The notes under the pieces were generated by a model. It did no database searches. It was not told the origin of the DNA and saw only the letters and a program-made list of their open reading frames with translations. 64,000 nt of DNA from DATKDP01 sp035546335 (GTDB taxonomy: Bacteria; Acidobacteriota; Thermoanaerobaculia; Gp7-AA8): positions 62,001-126,000 of the forward strand of contig DATKDP010000111.1 of the NCBI GenBank assembly GCA_035546335.1, written 5' to 3'. This document shows, in pieces, positions 9,728-20,430 of the stretch. The first letter of the stretch is position 1. The number at the start of each line of letters is the position of its first letter. A program made the position numbers and the translations under genes.

Positions 9728-9964
9728 TTGTGAGTCAGAAGCCGGGCTCGGGCTCGGGCGCGGGCGCGGGCACGGGTGGCTCACTCGGTTGGGCGGCGGG
9801 ATTAGATCAATTTGGTCAGCATCTGTGCGATGCGTTCGAGAAGGGCCTTGCTGTCATGAGACGGACCGAGATATTCAACCCCGGCCAGGTTTCAGTCCCG
9901 AATCAGGCAACCGGCGCCTTTCCCGCGCCCGGGCCCGAGCCCGCGCCCGGTCTTTGACTCAAAT
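9728..9964. repeat. Long imperfect inverted repeat in post-atpC spacer
   Basis: The left arm (about 9728-9771) and right arm (about 9921-9964) pair over some 40 bp with mismatches. The core of the left arm is a hexamer-like run of CGGGCT and CGGGCG units. About 150 bp lie between the arms. The spacer from 9651 to 10100 holds no convincing gene. Confidence 0.65.
9812..9891 (-). pseudogene. Possible C-terminal remnant of a four-helix-bundle protein
   Basis: On the minus strand, between a stop at 9892-9894 and a stop at 9812-9814, the frame reads NLAGVEYLGPSHDSKALL followed by ERIAQMLTKLI. This resembles the last helix of four-helix-bundle (23S rRNA intervening-sequence) proteins. It has only 26 codons, no start, and sits inside the long inverted repeat, so it is at best a fragment. 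Confidence 0.22.
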
Positions 9965-10100
9965 TTCAAATGTTTTTGGATAGCTCCAGCAGGCAGGGCG
10001 AGGTCCTGTCCTGCTCGCTTCGGCATCGAACCTGCAATCGGCGGCAGGACGCTCGGCATGGCCTGACTCGCCGAGCCGTGGCCCTCGATGGGGAGGCTGA

Positions 10101-10762
10101 ATGATGGAATCGTGGCAGGAGGAGTTTGCCTGGACGGCGCTCCGGCGCAGCGCAGACACGGCACACGATCTGAAGACGCCGCTCAACGTCGCGGTTCTGA
10201 ATCTCGAGCTGTTGCGGATGCGAATGCGGAAGCTGGCGGGGGCGGACGACCCGAAGCTGCTGGAATACGCTCGCTCGCTCGAGACCGAGCTCCGGCGCCT
10301 GGCGGGAATCTTCGACGTCTTTTTCGTGTACGTAGTGCCTCCATCCGCCGATGCCCCCACTCCGGTGAAGATCGACGGAATCGTGACTGAGGAAGCCGTC
10401 CGGCGCGGAATCGATCATCCGCCGGAGCTCGTCGATGTCGCCATCACGGGCCACGAAACGAGAATTCGCGAGATGGTCAGGCTGTTGTTCGACGGGGTCT
10501 TCCGATTATTTCGGGAAGGAACCCCCTCGATCGGACGAAGCAGCTCGTCCGGCCGGTATCTGCTCCGTATACAGGGCCTCCCAACCGACGAGGAGGTGCA
10601 GCTGGAAAAGATGTTCAAGCTCTATTACACAGACTCCGAGGGCAATCCCGATCTCGCCCTCGCCGCGGCGCGTCTGATCGCGGAGACGTACGGCGGAACG
10701 CTGTCGGCGTCGGAACAGAGCGGGCGCGCGGTGCTGGAATTGTCGCTGCCGCTGGGAGAACG

Positions 10763-10766
<4 letters not shown>
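10101..10766 (+). CDS. Histidine-kinase-like protein with degenerate ATPase domain
   Basis: A 221-residue soluble protein. SADTAHDLKTPLNVAVLNLE is a typical HisKA box with the phospho-acceptor at His22. The C-terminal part keeps the outline of a HATPase (LALAAARLIAETYGG resembles the G2/tail region). However, the N box lacks its Asn (REMVRLLFDGVFRLF) and no DxGxG motif is found. It overlaps the NtrC-type regulator by four bases (ATGA), so the pair is co-translated. It could be a phosphotransfer partner or phosphatase rather than an active kinase. RBS GGGAGG precedes the start. Confidence 0.7.
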
Positions 10767-12136
<1,370 letters not shown>

Positions 12137-12380
12137 GCGCACGACGCCGGCGCACCTCACGCCGGTCCTCCGCAATTTCCAGCGACCTTCGCTCGTTCCC
12201 CCGCTGTGATCCGCCTGTGCGGCGATGCCTGCTGAGTCGGCGCCTGAGTGGCGCGTTTGTGTCCGGTACGGGCTTGCAGTATGGTGGCCGACTCTGCGGA
12301 GCGTGAACGGGCATCATCAGGAATATTGCGCGCCGTGAGCCGAGTTTGGCTTGCGCAAGTTTCGACAGGAGAGACGCCTA

Positions 12381-14783
12381 GTGGCTAAAAACCTCGTGAT
12401 CGTCGAGTCGCCTGCCAAGGCGAAGACGATCAACAAATTCATCGGCAAAGACTTCACCGTCAAGGCTTCGGTCGGCCACATCCGCGATCTTCCGAAGAAG
12501 GAGATCGGCGTCGACGAGACGACCTTCGAGCCTCGCTACGAGATTCTCGAAGGCAAAGCGAAGGTCGTCAGTGAGCTCAAGAGCGCGGCGAAGAGCGCCG
12601 AGACGATCTACATCGCATCCGACCCTGATCGGGAAGGTGAAGCGATCGGCTGGCACGTCATGACCGTGCTGGGGAAGGATGCGTCGAAGGTCCGCCGCAT
12701 CCTCTTTCACGAGATCACGAAGAATGCGGTCCTCAAGGCGCTCGAGCATCCGCTCGAGATCGACATGAACAAGGTGAATGCCCAGCAGGCGCGCCGCGTG
12801 CTCGATCGCCTCGTCGGCTACAAACTCTCACCCCTGCTTTGGGACAAAGTCCGCCGTGGACTCTCCGCCGGCCGAGTCCAGTCGGTCGCCCTCAAGATGA
12901 TCGTCGACCGCGAGGAAGAGATCCGGGCGTTCGTCCCGCAGGAATACTGGACGTTCGCCGCGCGGCTCGAGGCCGCGGCATCTCCCCCTCCGGTCGTCGC
13001 GAAGCTGACGAAGATTGATGGAAAGAAGGCCGAGGTTCCGGACGAGACCCGAGCGCGGGCGATCGAAGCGCAACTAAAGAGCGGCCAGTTCGTCGTCGAG
13101 AAGATCGCGCGGAAGGAGAAGAAGCAGAGCTCTCCCGCGCCGTTCATCACCTCGAAGCTGCAGCAGGAGGCCTACCGCCGCTTCAAGTACCCCGTCAAAC
13201 GGACCATGCAGATCGCACAGAAACTGTATGAAGGAAAGGAGCTCGGCGACTACGGTCAGGTCGGCCTGATCACCTACATGCGCACCGATTCGCCCAGGGT
13301 CTCCGACGAAGCGATCGCGGAAGTGCGGAATCTGATCGGCCAGCGCTATGGAGCCGACATCCTTCCCGAGAAGCCGAACGTCTTCAAGGTGAAGAAGTCG
13401 GCGCAGGAGGCGCACGAAGCGATCCGTCCGACCTCCGTCGAGCACGACCCCGAGAAGATCAAGGACTTCCTCACACGCGAGGAGTACAACCTCTACAAGA
13501 TGATCTTCGAGCGCTTCGTCGCCTCCCAGATGAAACCGGCTCTGTTCGACGTCACCGACGTCGACGTCCGAAATGGAAACCTGACCCTCCGCGTCTCCGG
13601 CGAAGTGCTCAAGTTCGCCGGCTTCCTCTCGGTATTTCAGGACGTCGATGAGGACGAGGCGGCCGAGGGAGACGTCAACGGCAAGGCGCTTCCGAGGATG
13701 GAGGAGGGAGAGATCCTGCGGCTGCTGAATCTCGACACGCGACAGAATTTCACGCAGCCACCGCCACGCTTCACCGAGGCGACGCTGGTCAAGGCGCTGG
13801 AAGAGAACGGAATCGGACGGCCGTCGACGTATGGAGCGATTCTGACGACGATCCAGACGCGGGACTACACCTACAAGGACGACGGGAAATTCGTTCCGAC
13901 CGAGCTCGGGATGCTCGTCACGCGCCTCCTCAAGGAGTCGTTCGACGACATCATCGACGAGAAGTACACAGCCAGGCTGGAAGAGGAGCTCGACGAGATC
14001 GAGGAAGGAAAACTCGACTGGAAAAAGTCGCTGGGCCAGTTCTCGAAGCAGTTCGAGAAGGACCTGGAGCGTGCCCGCTCCCAGATGACGAAGGTGAAGG
14101 GAGAGGGCATCAAGACCGACGAGATCTGCGACAAGTGCGGCGCTCCGATGGCCATCAAGTTCGGTCGCTTCGGCGAATTCCTCGCCTGCACGAACTACCC
14201 CGAGTGCAAGACCACGCGCGAGACCTCGGCGCGCAACGGAGCGCAGAAAGCGGGCGACGAGCAGATCGTCTGCGACAAGTGCGGCAAACCGATGACGCTG
14301 AAACGATCGCGTTTCGGCCAGTTCTACGCCTGCAGCGGTTACCCCGAATGCCGCAACACCAAGGATCCACGGCTGCTGAATGTGACCATTCCCGATGAGC
14401 CACAGCCTCCCTGCGAGAACTGCGGAAAAGAGATGGTGCTCAAGGGCGGGCGCTACGGTCCCTTTTACAGTTGTTCCGGCTATCCCGAGTGCAAGACGAT
14501 CAGGAAGATCGGCGGGAAGGGAGGCACGCCCGCCAAGCCGACCGGCGTGAACTGCCCGAAATGCAAGGAAGGCGAGCTCGTCGAGCGACGCTCCCGCCGC
14601 GGAATCTTCTATTCGTGCTCACGCTATCCGAAGTGCGACTTTTCTCTCTCCGCCCGTCCGGTTCCGCGCGAGTGTCCCCGCTGCGCCGCCCCTTTTCTGC
14701 TGGAGAAAGAGACCAAGCGCGAAGGGCGCATCGAACTGTGCAATCGGGAGGAATGCGACTACCGCGCCCCCATCGCCTCGTGA
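12381..14783 (+). CDS. topA: DNA topoisomerase I
   Basis: An 800-residue type IA topoisomerase that relaxes negative supercoils. The Toprim domain opens with NLVIVESPAKAKTINKFIG, and the catalytic tyrosine is Tyr299 in ITYMRTDSPR. Four C-terminal zinc ribbons of the CDKCG...YPEC type are followed by a fifth, more divergent CPRC...CNREEC ribbon. GTG 12381 is chosen because it starts at the conserved N-terminus and follows the ribosome site AGGAGAG (12367-12373); the frame upstream is poorly coding. Confidence 0.96.
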   Translation: MAKNLVIVESPAKAKTINKFIGKDFTVKASVGHIRDLPKKEIGVDETTFEPRYEILEGKAKVVSELKSAAKSAETIYIASDPDREGEAIGWHVMTVLGKDASKVRRILFHEITKNAVLKALEHPLEIDMNKVNAQQARRVLDRLVGYKLSPLLWDKVRRGLSAGRVQSVALKMIVDREEEIRAFVPQEYWTFAARLEAAASPPPVVAKLTKIDGKKAEVPDETRARAIEAQLKSGQFVVEKIARKEKKQSSPAPFITSKLQQEAYRRFKYPVKRTMQIAQKLYEGKELGDYGQVGLITYMRTDSPRVSDEAIAEVRNLIGQRYGADILPEKPNVFKVKKSAQEAHEAIRPTSVEHDPEKIKDFLTREEYNLYKMIFERFVASQMKPALFDVTDVDVRNGNLTLRVSGEVLKFAGFLSVFQDVDEDEAAEGDVNGKALPRMEEGEILRLLNLDTRQNFTQPPPRFTEATLVKALEENGIGRPSTYGAILTTIQTRDYTYKDDGKFVPTELGMLVTRLLKESFDDIIDEKYTARLEEELDEIEEGKLDWKKSLGQFSKQFEKDLERARSQMTKVKGEGIKTDEICDKCGAPMAIKFGRFGEFLACTNYPECKTTRETSARNGAQKAGDEQIVCDKCGKPMTLKRSRFGQFYACSGYPECRNTKDPRLLNVTIPDEPQPPCENCGKEMVLKGGRYGPFYSCSGYPECKTIRKIGGKGGTPAKPTGVNCPKCKEGELVERRSRRGIFYSCSRYPKCDFSLSARPVPRECPRCAAPFLLEKETKREGRIELCNREECDYRAPIAS

Positions 14784-14850
14784 GGGGAGAGGCGAGAGAC
14801 GAGGGGCGAGAGACGAGAGACGAGAGACGACGGGTGAGAGCGCAGCCCTT

Positions 14851-14960
14851 GCCGTGCCCCTCGTAGGGACGAAGCATTTGCGCGAGGGACAGAGCCGGGG
14901 GCTTGCTACGCCGCAACGCAGCGCAATAGCTTCGTCCGGGTGCTTGCCATGCTCAGACCC
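14851..14960 (+). repeat. Family B dispersed element, copy 1
   Basis: A roughly 100-bp element with imperfect inverted ends: GACGAAGCATTTGCGC on the left and GCGCAATAGCTTCGTC on the right. Copies occur at 17835 (inverted), 24965, 32536, 40165 (inverted), 42165 (inverted) and a partial copy at 52960. It fills the spacer after topA together with heptamer tracts. Confidence 0.9.
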
Positions 14961-14978
14961 AGAGCGGGCGTCCCGCGC

Positions 14979-15061
14979 CTGAGAGACGAGAGACGAGGGG
15001 CGAGAGACGAGGCAGATAGCAGATCGCAGATCAGAGATGGCAGATCGTCGATCGCTGAGCT
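14979..15061. repeat. Heptamer tracts GAGACGA and GCAGATA/C
   Basis: Two adjoining low-complexity stretches with a 7-bp period: GAGACGA units (about 14979-15014), then GCAGATN-like units (to about 15061). Another GAGACGA stretch lies at 14790-14832. The topA-metX spacer (14784-15128) contains these, family B and half of a family D palindrome (14961-14979), and no gene. Confidence 0.75.
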
Positions 15062-15128
15062 GATCGCTGATGCTGAGCCAGAAACAAGTAACGAACGAAA
15101 CATGATCCCGGCTCTCCTATCCGCGGTC

Positions 15129-16232
15129 TCATTCGAGAAACTCGCGCACCGGCGGCGTGATCAGCGGATAGTCGATCAGAAACGCGTCGTGGCCGTTGGG
15201 CGTCGCCAAGTCGAGATGCGTCGAATCGGCCCCGACGGCGCGGAGCGCTTCGTGGACTTTGCTCACCTCCCCCGTCGGGAAAAGCCAGTCCGTATCGAAC
15301 GAGATCAAAAGCGCTCTTCCCTCGAATCGCCGCAGGGCATCCTCCAGCGATCCATACTCCTCGGCGAGATCCATCTCGTCCATCGCCGCCTGCAGCCGGA
15401 TGTAGGAGTTCGCGTCGTACATCCGTGAAAACTTCTGTCCCTGATACTCGAGATACGAGTCGACTTCGAACTGCCGTGTCGGTCCGCGCCGTCGTCGTCC
15501 GAACTTGAAGTCGAGCCCCTGGGTCGACAGATACGTCATGTGGCCCACCATCCTCGCGATCTGCAATCCTCGGAGAGGCTCGTTCAAATCGTAGTAGTCA
15601 CCACCGTTGAAGCCGGGATCGTTCTCGATGATCTTGCGGCCGATGACATGCCAGGCGATGCCGTGCGGAGGAACGGCGGCGCCCGCGGCCATGGCGATGA
15701 TCGATTCGACCATCTCCGGGAACATCGCCGGCCACATCAGCACCTGCATCCCTCCCAGCGATCCGCCGGCGATCGATTTCAGGCGCGTGATCCCGAGGTG
15801 GTCGAGCACCGCTTTCTCGACGCGGACCATGTCCGAGATCTCGACGAACGGATAGCGCGAGCCGTACGGACGTCCGGTCCGGGGATCGATCGATCGCGGG
15901 TCGGTCGTACCGCAGCATGAGCCGGGTATGTTCGCGCAGACGACGAACCAGTGATCGAGGTCGATGCCCTTCCCATACCCGACGAGGCCATCCCACCACC
16001 CCGCCTTCGCGTCGTCCGGATGGTACTTGCCAGCGACGTGGGCGCTCGGTGAGAGCGCATGGCAGGCGAGGATCGCGTTCGACCGATCGGCGTTCAGCTC
16101 GCCAAAGGTCTCGTAGGCAATCGTGAAGGGGGCGAGCCGCTCCCCCGACGCGAAGGTGAAACCCTCCTCGAGCACGAGCGACTTCGCCGGCGCGCTGAGG
16201 AATGTATCTTCGGATATCTGCGGGTGCGCCAT
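15129..16232 (-). CDS. metX: Homoserine O-acetyltransferase, MetX family
   Basis: A 367-residue alpha/beta-hydrolase. MetX transfers an acyl group to the hydroxyl of homoserine, the first committed step of methionine synthesis. The nucleophile elbow is GGSLGGMQ, Asp lies in SFDTDWLFP and His in NGHDAFL, completing the triad. The oxyanion and substrate blocks ACHALSPSAH and DPRSIDPRTGRPYG are present. ATG 16232 gives the normal N-terminus (MAHPQISEDTF); the frame continues 84 codons upstream only through a repeat element. The acyl donor (acetyl- or succinyl-CoA) cannot be settled by eye in this family. Confidence 0.88.
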   Translation of the reverse strand: MAHPQISEDTFLSAPAKSLVLEEGFTFASGERLAPFTIAYETFGELNADRSNAILACHALSPSAHVAGKYHPDDAKAGWWDGLVGYGKGIDLDHWFVVCANIPGSCCGTTDPRSIDPRTGRPYGSRYPFVEISDMVRVEKAVLDHLGITRLKSIAGGSLGGMQVLMWPAMFPEMVESIIAMAAGAAVPPHGIAWHVIGRKIIENDPGFNGGDYYDLNEPLRGLQIARMVGHMTYLSTQGLDFKFGRRRRGPTRQFEVDSYLEYQGQKFSRMYDANSYIRLQAAMDEMDLAEEYGSLEDALRRFEGRALLISFDTDWLFPTGEVSKVHEALRAVGADSTHLDLATPNGHDAFLIDYPLITPPVREFLE

Positions 16233-16250
16233 GCCGCGCGAAGAATAGCA

Positions 16251-16296
16251 AAGTGAGAGACGAGAGACGAGGGATGAGAGGCTGGAGGCTGGTAAG
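16251..16296. repeat. Heptamer tract upstream of metX
   Basis: Units GAGAGAC, GAGGGAT and GAGGCTG in a 7-bp period. A second tract of the opposite composition (TCTCGCC, AGCCTCT) lies at about 16637-16712 on the far side of the family C element. Confidence 0.6.
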
Positions 16297-16310
16297 GGAG
16301 AGACACCCTG

Positions 16311-16567
16311 CACCCCGAAGGGGTGCCTGGAACACAGCCTGTGGTGAGCGCGAAGCGCCACCACCGGTTTGCGAGTCCCGACATTGCAGCGCGGGCACCC
16401 CGGCAGGGGTGCCAGTACGAATGTGCGCATGGCGCAGCTCTTTCCCAGCAGCCCTGCCGGGCTGCGGCTGACGTCGCGCTGCACGCAACCCGGTGGTGGC
16501 GCTTCGCGCTCACCACCGGCTGTGATCCAGGCATCCTTTCAGGATGCCGCGGCGGGTTGGAAACCCG
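16311..16567. repeat. Family C 250-bp element, copy 1
   Basis: It carries a perfect 25-bp inverted repeat, GTGGTGAGCGCGAAGCGCC plus CACCAC, at 16341-16365 and 16492-16516. Further small palindromes are GGCACCCCGGCAGGGGTGCC-like and GCATCCTTTCAGGATGC. A near-identical copy is at 22357-22604 and a decayed left end at 57499-57560. It has no transposase and looks like a non-autonomous, MITE-like or REP-like element. It accounts for most of the metX-mdh spacer. Confidence 0.88.
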
Positions 16568-16780
16568 GCTCCGACGCCGCCTCGATTGGTGTCGTGCCTC
16601 TCGTAATCGGACTTGGGTAGATTCTTGAAGCCGAAGTCTGAGGATTCGTCTCTCGCCTCTCGTCGCTTTCTTTGCTAGCCTCCAGCCTCTACCCTCTAGC
16701 TAGCCTCTACAGCTCTGCCATGGCGATTCTATGCGATAGAATCCCGCTGCAGTCCAGCTCACCTCGCGAGGTCGACCATC

Positions 16781-17719
16781 ATGAAAACGAAAGTCACGGT
16801 CATCGGGGCAGGAAACGTCGGAGCCACGCTCGCACAGCGAATCGCCGAAAAGCGTCTCGGCGATGTGGTCCTCGTCGACATCATCGAAGGTGTTCCCCAG
16901 GGAAAGGCGCTCGACATGATCGAGTCGGCGCCGGTCGAGAAATTCGACTCCCGCCTCACCGGCACGAATGGATACGAAGAGACCGAGGGCTCGGACATCG
17001 TCGTCATCACCGCTGGTCTTCCGCGGAAGCCGGGCATGAGCCGTGACGACCTTCTGTGGAAAAACGAGGAGATCGTCGCAGGGGTGACCCGCGAGATCGC
17101 GCAGCGGTCGCCGGAGACGATTCTCATCGTCGTCTCGAATCCGCTCGACGCGATGTGCGAGGTAGCGCGGCGGGTCTCCGGTTTCCCGCGCGAGCGGGTG
17201 ATCGGCATGGCGGGCGTGCTCGATTCCGCCCGGATGCGCGCCTTCATCGCCATGGAGCTCGACGTCTCCATCGAGAATACGCACGCCTTCGTGCTCGGCG
17301 GGCATGGCGACACAATGGTTCCGCTTCCGCGCTACTCGACCGTGGCCGGCATCCCGATCACGGAGCTGCTGAGCAAAGAGCGGATCGACGCGATCGTCGA
17401 GCGAACGCGCAACGGTGGCGCCGAGATCGTGAATCTGCTCAAGACCTCGGCGTGGTATGCGCCGTCGTCCGCGGCCTGTGAGATGGTCGAGGCGATCCTC
17501 GAGGACAGAAAAAAAATCCTTCCCTGCGCCGCCTATCTGCAGGGGGAGTACGGGTTAAACGATCTCTACGTCGGTGTGCCCGTCAAGCTCGGCGCTGGCG
17601 GCATGGAAGAGATCATCGAGATCGAGCTGACGGACGAGGAGCGAGCGGCGCTGGAGCACTCGGCGGACGCAGTGCGCGAGTTGTTCGACACGTTGAAGAC
17701 GCCGAAGAACGCCGCGTGA
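16781..17719 (+). CDS. mdh: Malate dehydrogenase, LDH-like
   Basis: A 312-residue NAD-dependent enzyme interconverting malate and oxaloacetate in the TCA cycle. The Rossmann motif GAGNVGAT, the substrate loop LPRKPGMSRDDLL carrying the arginines that select malate, the NPLD motif and the catalytic His in GGHGDTMVPL are all present. Length is typical of the bacterial LDH-like MDH group. A TAGAAT (16737-16742) may be its -10 element; GAGGTC lies close to the ATG. Confidence 0.95.
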   Translation: MKTKVTVIGAGNVGATLAQRIAEKRLGDVVLVDIIEGVPQGKALDMIESAPVEKFDSRLTGTNGYEETEGSDIVVITAGLPRKPGMSRDDLLWKNEEIVAGVTREIAQRSPETILIVVSNPLDAMCEVARRVSGFPRERVIGMAGVLDSARMRAFIAMELDVSIENTHAFVLGGHGDTMVPLPRYSTVAGIPITELLSKERIDAIVERTRNGGAEIVNLLKTSAWYAPSSAACEMVEAILEDRKKILPCAAYLQGEYGLNDLYVGVPVKLGAGGMEEIIEIELTDEERAALEHSADAVRELFDTLKTPKNAA

Positions 17720-17721
17720 AG

Positions 17722-17813
17722 AGCGCGCTCATGGCCCCTCACCCCTGACCCCTCACCCCATGGTTACATGGTGCTTCGTAGTCGAGATCGTCGTGGGGAG
17801 AGGGGAAGGATCT
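17722..17813. repeat. Family A element, inverted half copy
   Basis: It matches the reverse complement of about 962-1053 with scattered differences, including the flank GCGCGCTCATGG. It begins three bases after the mdh stop. Confidence 0.85.
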
Positions 17814-17834
17814 TCGTGCTCTCCCGCAGGGGTT

Positions 17835-17945
17835 GGGTCTGAGCATGGCAAGCACCCGGACGAAGCTATTGCGCTGCGCTGCGACGTAGCAAGCCCCCGA
17901 CTCTGTCCCTCGCGCAAATGCTTCGTCCCTACGAGGGGCACGGCA
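17835..17945 (-). repeat. Family B dispersed element, copy 2
   Basis: Inverted relative to copy 1 and nearly identical to it, including the flanks (CTGAGCATGGCAAGCACCCG). It is followed by a heptamer tract of CGCCCCT/CGCCTCT units (about 17955-17990). With the family A half copy it fills the mdh-exonuclease spacer. Confidence 0.9.
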
Positions 17946-18063
17946 AGAGCGCTCTGCGCCCCTCGCCCCTCGCCTCTCGCCTCTCAGACCTCGCCTGACG
18001 CCCGACCCCCACGCCCACCCGGCCTTTGGGAACACTCACGAATCGCCTTTGGTTGAGAAATCC

Positions 18064-18939
18064 ATGAAACGTCTGGTCATCGACATCGAAACCGTCGGCA
18101 TCCCGTGGGAAGAGCACGAGCCGTATGTCCGTGAGTACCTCATCAAGGGGATGAACGAGGCGGAGGCGGAGGAGGAAAAACGGCGCGGCGCCCTCTCGCC
18201 CTTCACCGGCCACATCGTCGCCATCGGAGTGATCAATGCCGACACCCACCGTTCCTGCGTGCTGTACGAAGTGCCGGGTCAGGAAGCGCTCGAGACGCGG
18301 CGCGACGGCGCTCGTACGTTCATCTCCGGTTCGGAGACGATGATCCTCGGGAAATTCTGGGAGTTTCTCAGCAACGATGATCGCTTCATCTCGTTCAACG
18401 GGCGTCAGTTCGATGGTCCGTTTTTGATGATCCGATCCGCGATCAACGGTGTTGCCCCCAAGCGCGATCTCGTCGGCTATCGTTACGGGTACCATCCGAA
18501 CTGCGATCTGCGCGAAGTCCTCAATTTTCACGGCTCGGTGAACTTCCGGCAGATGCGGTTCAACCTCGATCTCGCATGCCGCGCTTTCGGCATCGAAAGC
18601 TCGAAGAGCGAAGGAATGGACGGCCGCGCAGTCGAATCGATGTACCGCGCGGGGCGCTACGACGAGATCGCCGCCTACTGTCTCGAGGACGTCCGCGCCA
18701 CCTGCGAGCTCTACGAGAAGCTCGCGCCAACGATTCTCCAGCTCACACTTCGCGACGAGGCAGCTCGCGCCGCACGCGCCACGCAGCCCGACTCGATCAC
18801 CGAGAGTCCGGCAATCGTGGCCTCGGTCGAGGCCACCTCGACATCGATCGCTGCTTCGGACGGCGGAGAGATCGTGCTGTCCGAATCGATCGTCGTCGAG
18901 GCAATCGTCGATGAGCCGGCCGACTCCAACGAGCTCTGA
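18064..18939 (+). CDS. Predicted 3'-5' exonuclease, DnaQ/PolB-like fold
   Basis: A 291-residue protein with an RNase H-like exonuclease domain. DIETVG (Asp7, Glu9) is the ExoI motif, FNGRQFDGPFL resembles ExoII and YCLEDVRATCELY ExoIII. This fits the family of predicted exonucleases related to the PolB proofreading domain. The last 60 residues are Ala/Thr/Ser-rich and look disordered. ATG 18064 is chosen over TTG 18049 because the conserved domain begins immediately. The nucleic-acid substrate is unknown. It stands alone between repeat-filled spacers. Confidence 0.78.
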   Translation: MKRLVIDIETVGIPWEEHEPYVREYLIKGMNEAEAEEEKRRGALSPFTGHIVAIGVINADTHRSCVLYEVPGQEALETRRDGARTFISGSETMILGKFWEFLSNDDRFISFNGRQFDGPFLMIRSAINGVAPKRDLVGYRYGYHPNCDLREVLNFHGSVNFRQMRFNLDLACRAFGIESSKSEGMDGRAVESMYRAGRYDEIAAYCLEDVRATCELYEKLAPTILQLTLRDEAARAARATQPDSITESPAIVASVEATSTSIAASDGGEIVLSESIVVEAIVDEPADSNEL

Positions 18940-19071
18940 CCCCCGAGGCACGGGCGGCGACGCGGCCCGGAGGGCCGCATTGAACAGGCGTGGAACCGCA
19001 GCGCGACGATGAGCTGAACCTCTTTCCACGCCGTTTCCCGCGGCCGTCGAGCGGTGGTAATGTAACCGCCG

Positions 19072-20373
19072 ATGGTCGTCTATCGCTCCGCGATTTTCAC
19101 GCCCCTCGCCGATCCCTTTCCTTCGACCGAGCTCGAAGGAACCTACCGGCATCTCGACGATGGGTACCTGGTCGTCGACGACCGCGGATCGATCGCCGGG
19201 GTCGGCCCCTGGGATTCGCTGCCGGATCATCATCGCGACCACCCCGTCGTGCGTCTCTCGCCGGACCGGCTCATCTCTCCCGGCTTCGTCGACGCGCACC
19301 TGCACGGACCGCAGCTGGAGATGATCGGGTCGTACGGAGGCCATCTTCTCGAATGGCTCAATCGCTATACCTTTCCCACGGAGATGAAGTTCGCCGACCC
19401 TGAGTATGCACGCAACGTCTCCGCCGGCCTCTTCGACGAGCTGCTTCGCAATGGAACGCTGCTGACGCTCGTCTTCTCCACCTCGCATACCGAAGCGACG
19501 AACGTCCTCTTCGAGGAGGCCGAGCGGCGCGGGATGCGGGCGATCATCGGCAAGGCGATGATGGATCGCAACGCTCCGGCGGGATTGATCGAATCGACGG
19601 AGGACTCGTACCGCGGGACGCTGGAGCTTCTGAAGCGCTGGGGGCACCACGAGATCCTCCGGTACGCGATCTCCCCCCGCTTCGCGCCGACAGCGACCCA
19701 GAAACTGCTCCATCTAGCCGGCGAGCTGAGACAGGAATTTCCGGAAGCCTATGTTCACACCCATGTTTCGGAGAATCTCTCCGAAGTCTTCTGGGTCAAG
19801 CAGCTCTTCCCGGATGCCGAGAACTATGTCGATGTCTACGACCAGGCAGGGCTCCTGGGAGAACGGACGATTCTCGCTCATGGAGTGCATCTGTCCGACG
19901 AGGAGCTGAGGACCGTCGCTGAATCGAAAACGCGCATCTGTCACTGTCCCAACTCGAACCTGTTTCTGGGAAGCGGGCTGTTTCCTCTCAAGAGCGTTCT
20001 TCGAGCCGGAATCACCGTCGCTCTCGGAAGCGACATCGGCGCCGGAACGACCCCCTCGATGCTCAATGCGATGGCGGATGCCTACAAGGTGCAGCAGGTT
20101 CAGGGCATCTCGCTGAGCCCGTTTCACCTCTGGTATCTCGCGACGCTCGGAGGGGCGCGGGCTCTCTCGCTCGGGGACACGACCGGCAGCATCGAGGAAG
20201 GAAAGGAAGCCGACTTCATTGTTCTCGATCTGTCTGCCACACCGCTGCTCAGACGGCGCATCGCGTCGGCCGGTGCTCTCGAAGACATGCTCGCCGCCCT
20301 CATCTTCATCGGTGATGACCGCGTCGTCGACCGCGCCTTCGTCCGCGGACGAGAGGTCTACGCGCGCGGATGA
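19072..20373 (+). CDS. guaD: Guanine deaminase
   Basis: A 433-residue amidohydrolase-superfamily enzyme converting guanine to xanthine and ammonia in purine salvage and breakdown. PGFVDAHLHGPQ gives the metal-binding HxH. HVSEN, the His in ILAHGVHLS, CHCPNSNLFLGSGLF and LGSDIGAG are the diagnostic guanine-deaminase blocks. Length is normal. No other purine-degradation genes are adjacent. Confidence 0.9.
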   Translation: MVVYRSAIFTPLADPFPSTELEGTYRHLDDGYLVVDDRGSIAGVGPWDSLPDHHRDHPVVRLSPDRLISPGFVDAHLHGPQLEMIGSYGGHLLEWLNRYTFPTEMKFADPEYARNVSAGLFDELLRNGTLLTLVFSTSHTEATNVLFEEAERRGMRAIIGKAMMDRNAPAGLIESTEDSYRGTLELLKRWGHHEILRYAISPRFAPTATQKLLHLAGELRQEFPEAYVHTHVSENLSEVFWVKQLFPDAENYVDVYDQAGLLGERTILAHGVHLSDEELRTVAESKTRICHCPNSNLFLGSGLFPLKSVLRAGITVALGSDIGAGTTPSMLNAMADAYKVQQVQGISLSPFHLWYLATLGGARALSLGDTTGSIEEGKEADFIVLDLSATPLLRRRIASAGALEDMLAALIFIGDDRVVDRAFVRGREVYARG

Positions 20374-20430
20374 TCCCAGGGACCGTCCGCCTGGCGTGTG
20401 ATTTGAAAACGTGATCGAGGGAGGTTCCAC

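Noticed and set aside
16233..16780. SAM riboswitch upstream of metX
   Set aside because: The upstream spacer is occupied by heptamer tracts and the family C element; I find no SAM aptamer core.
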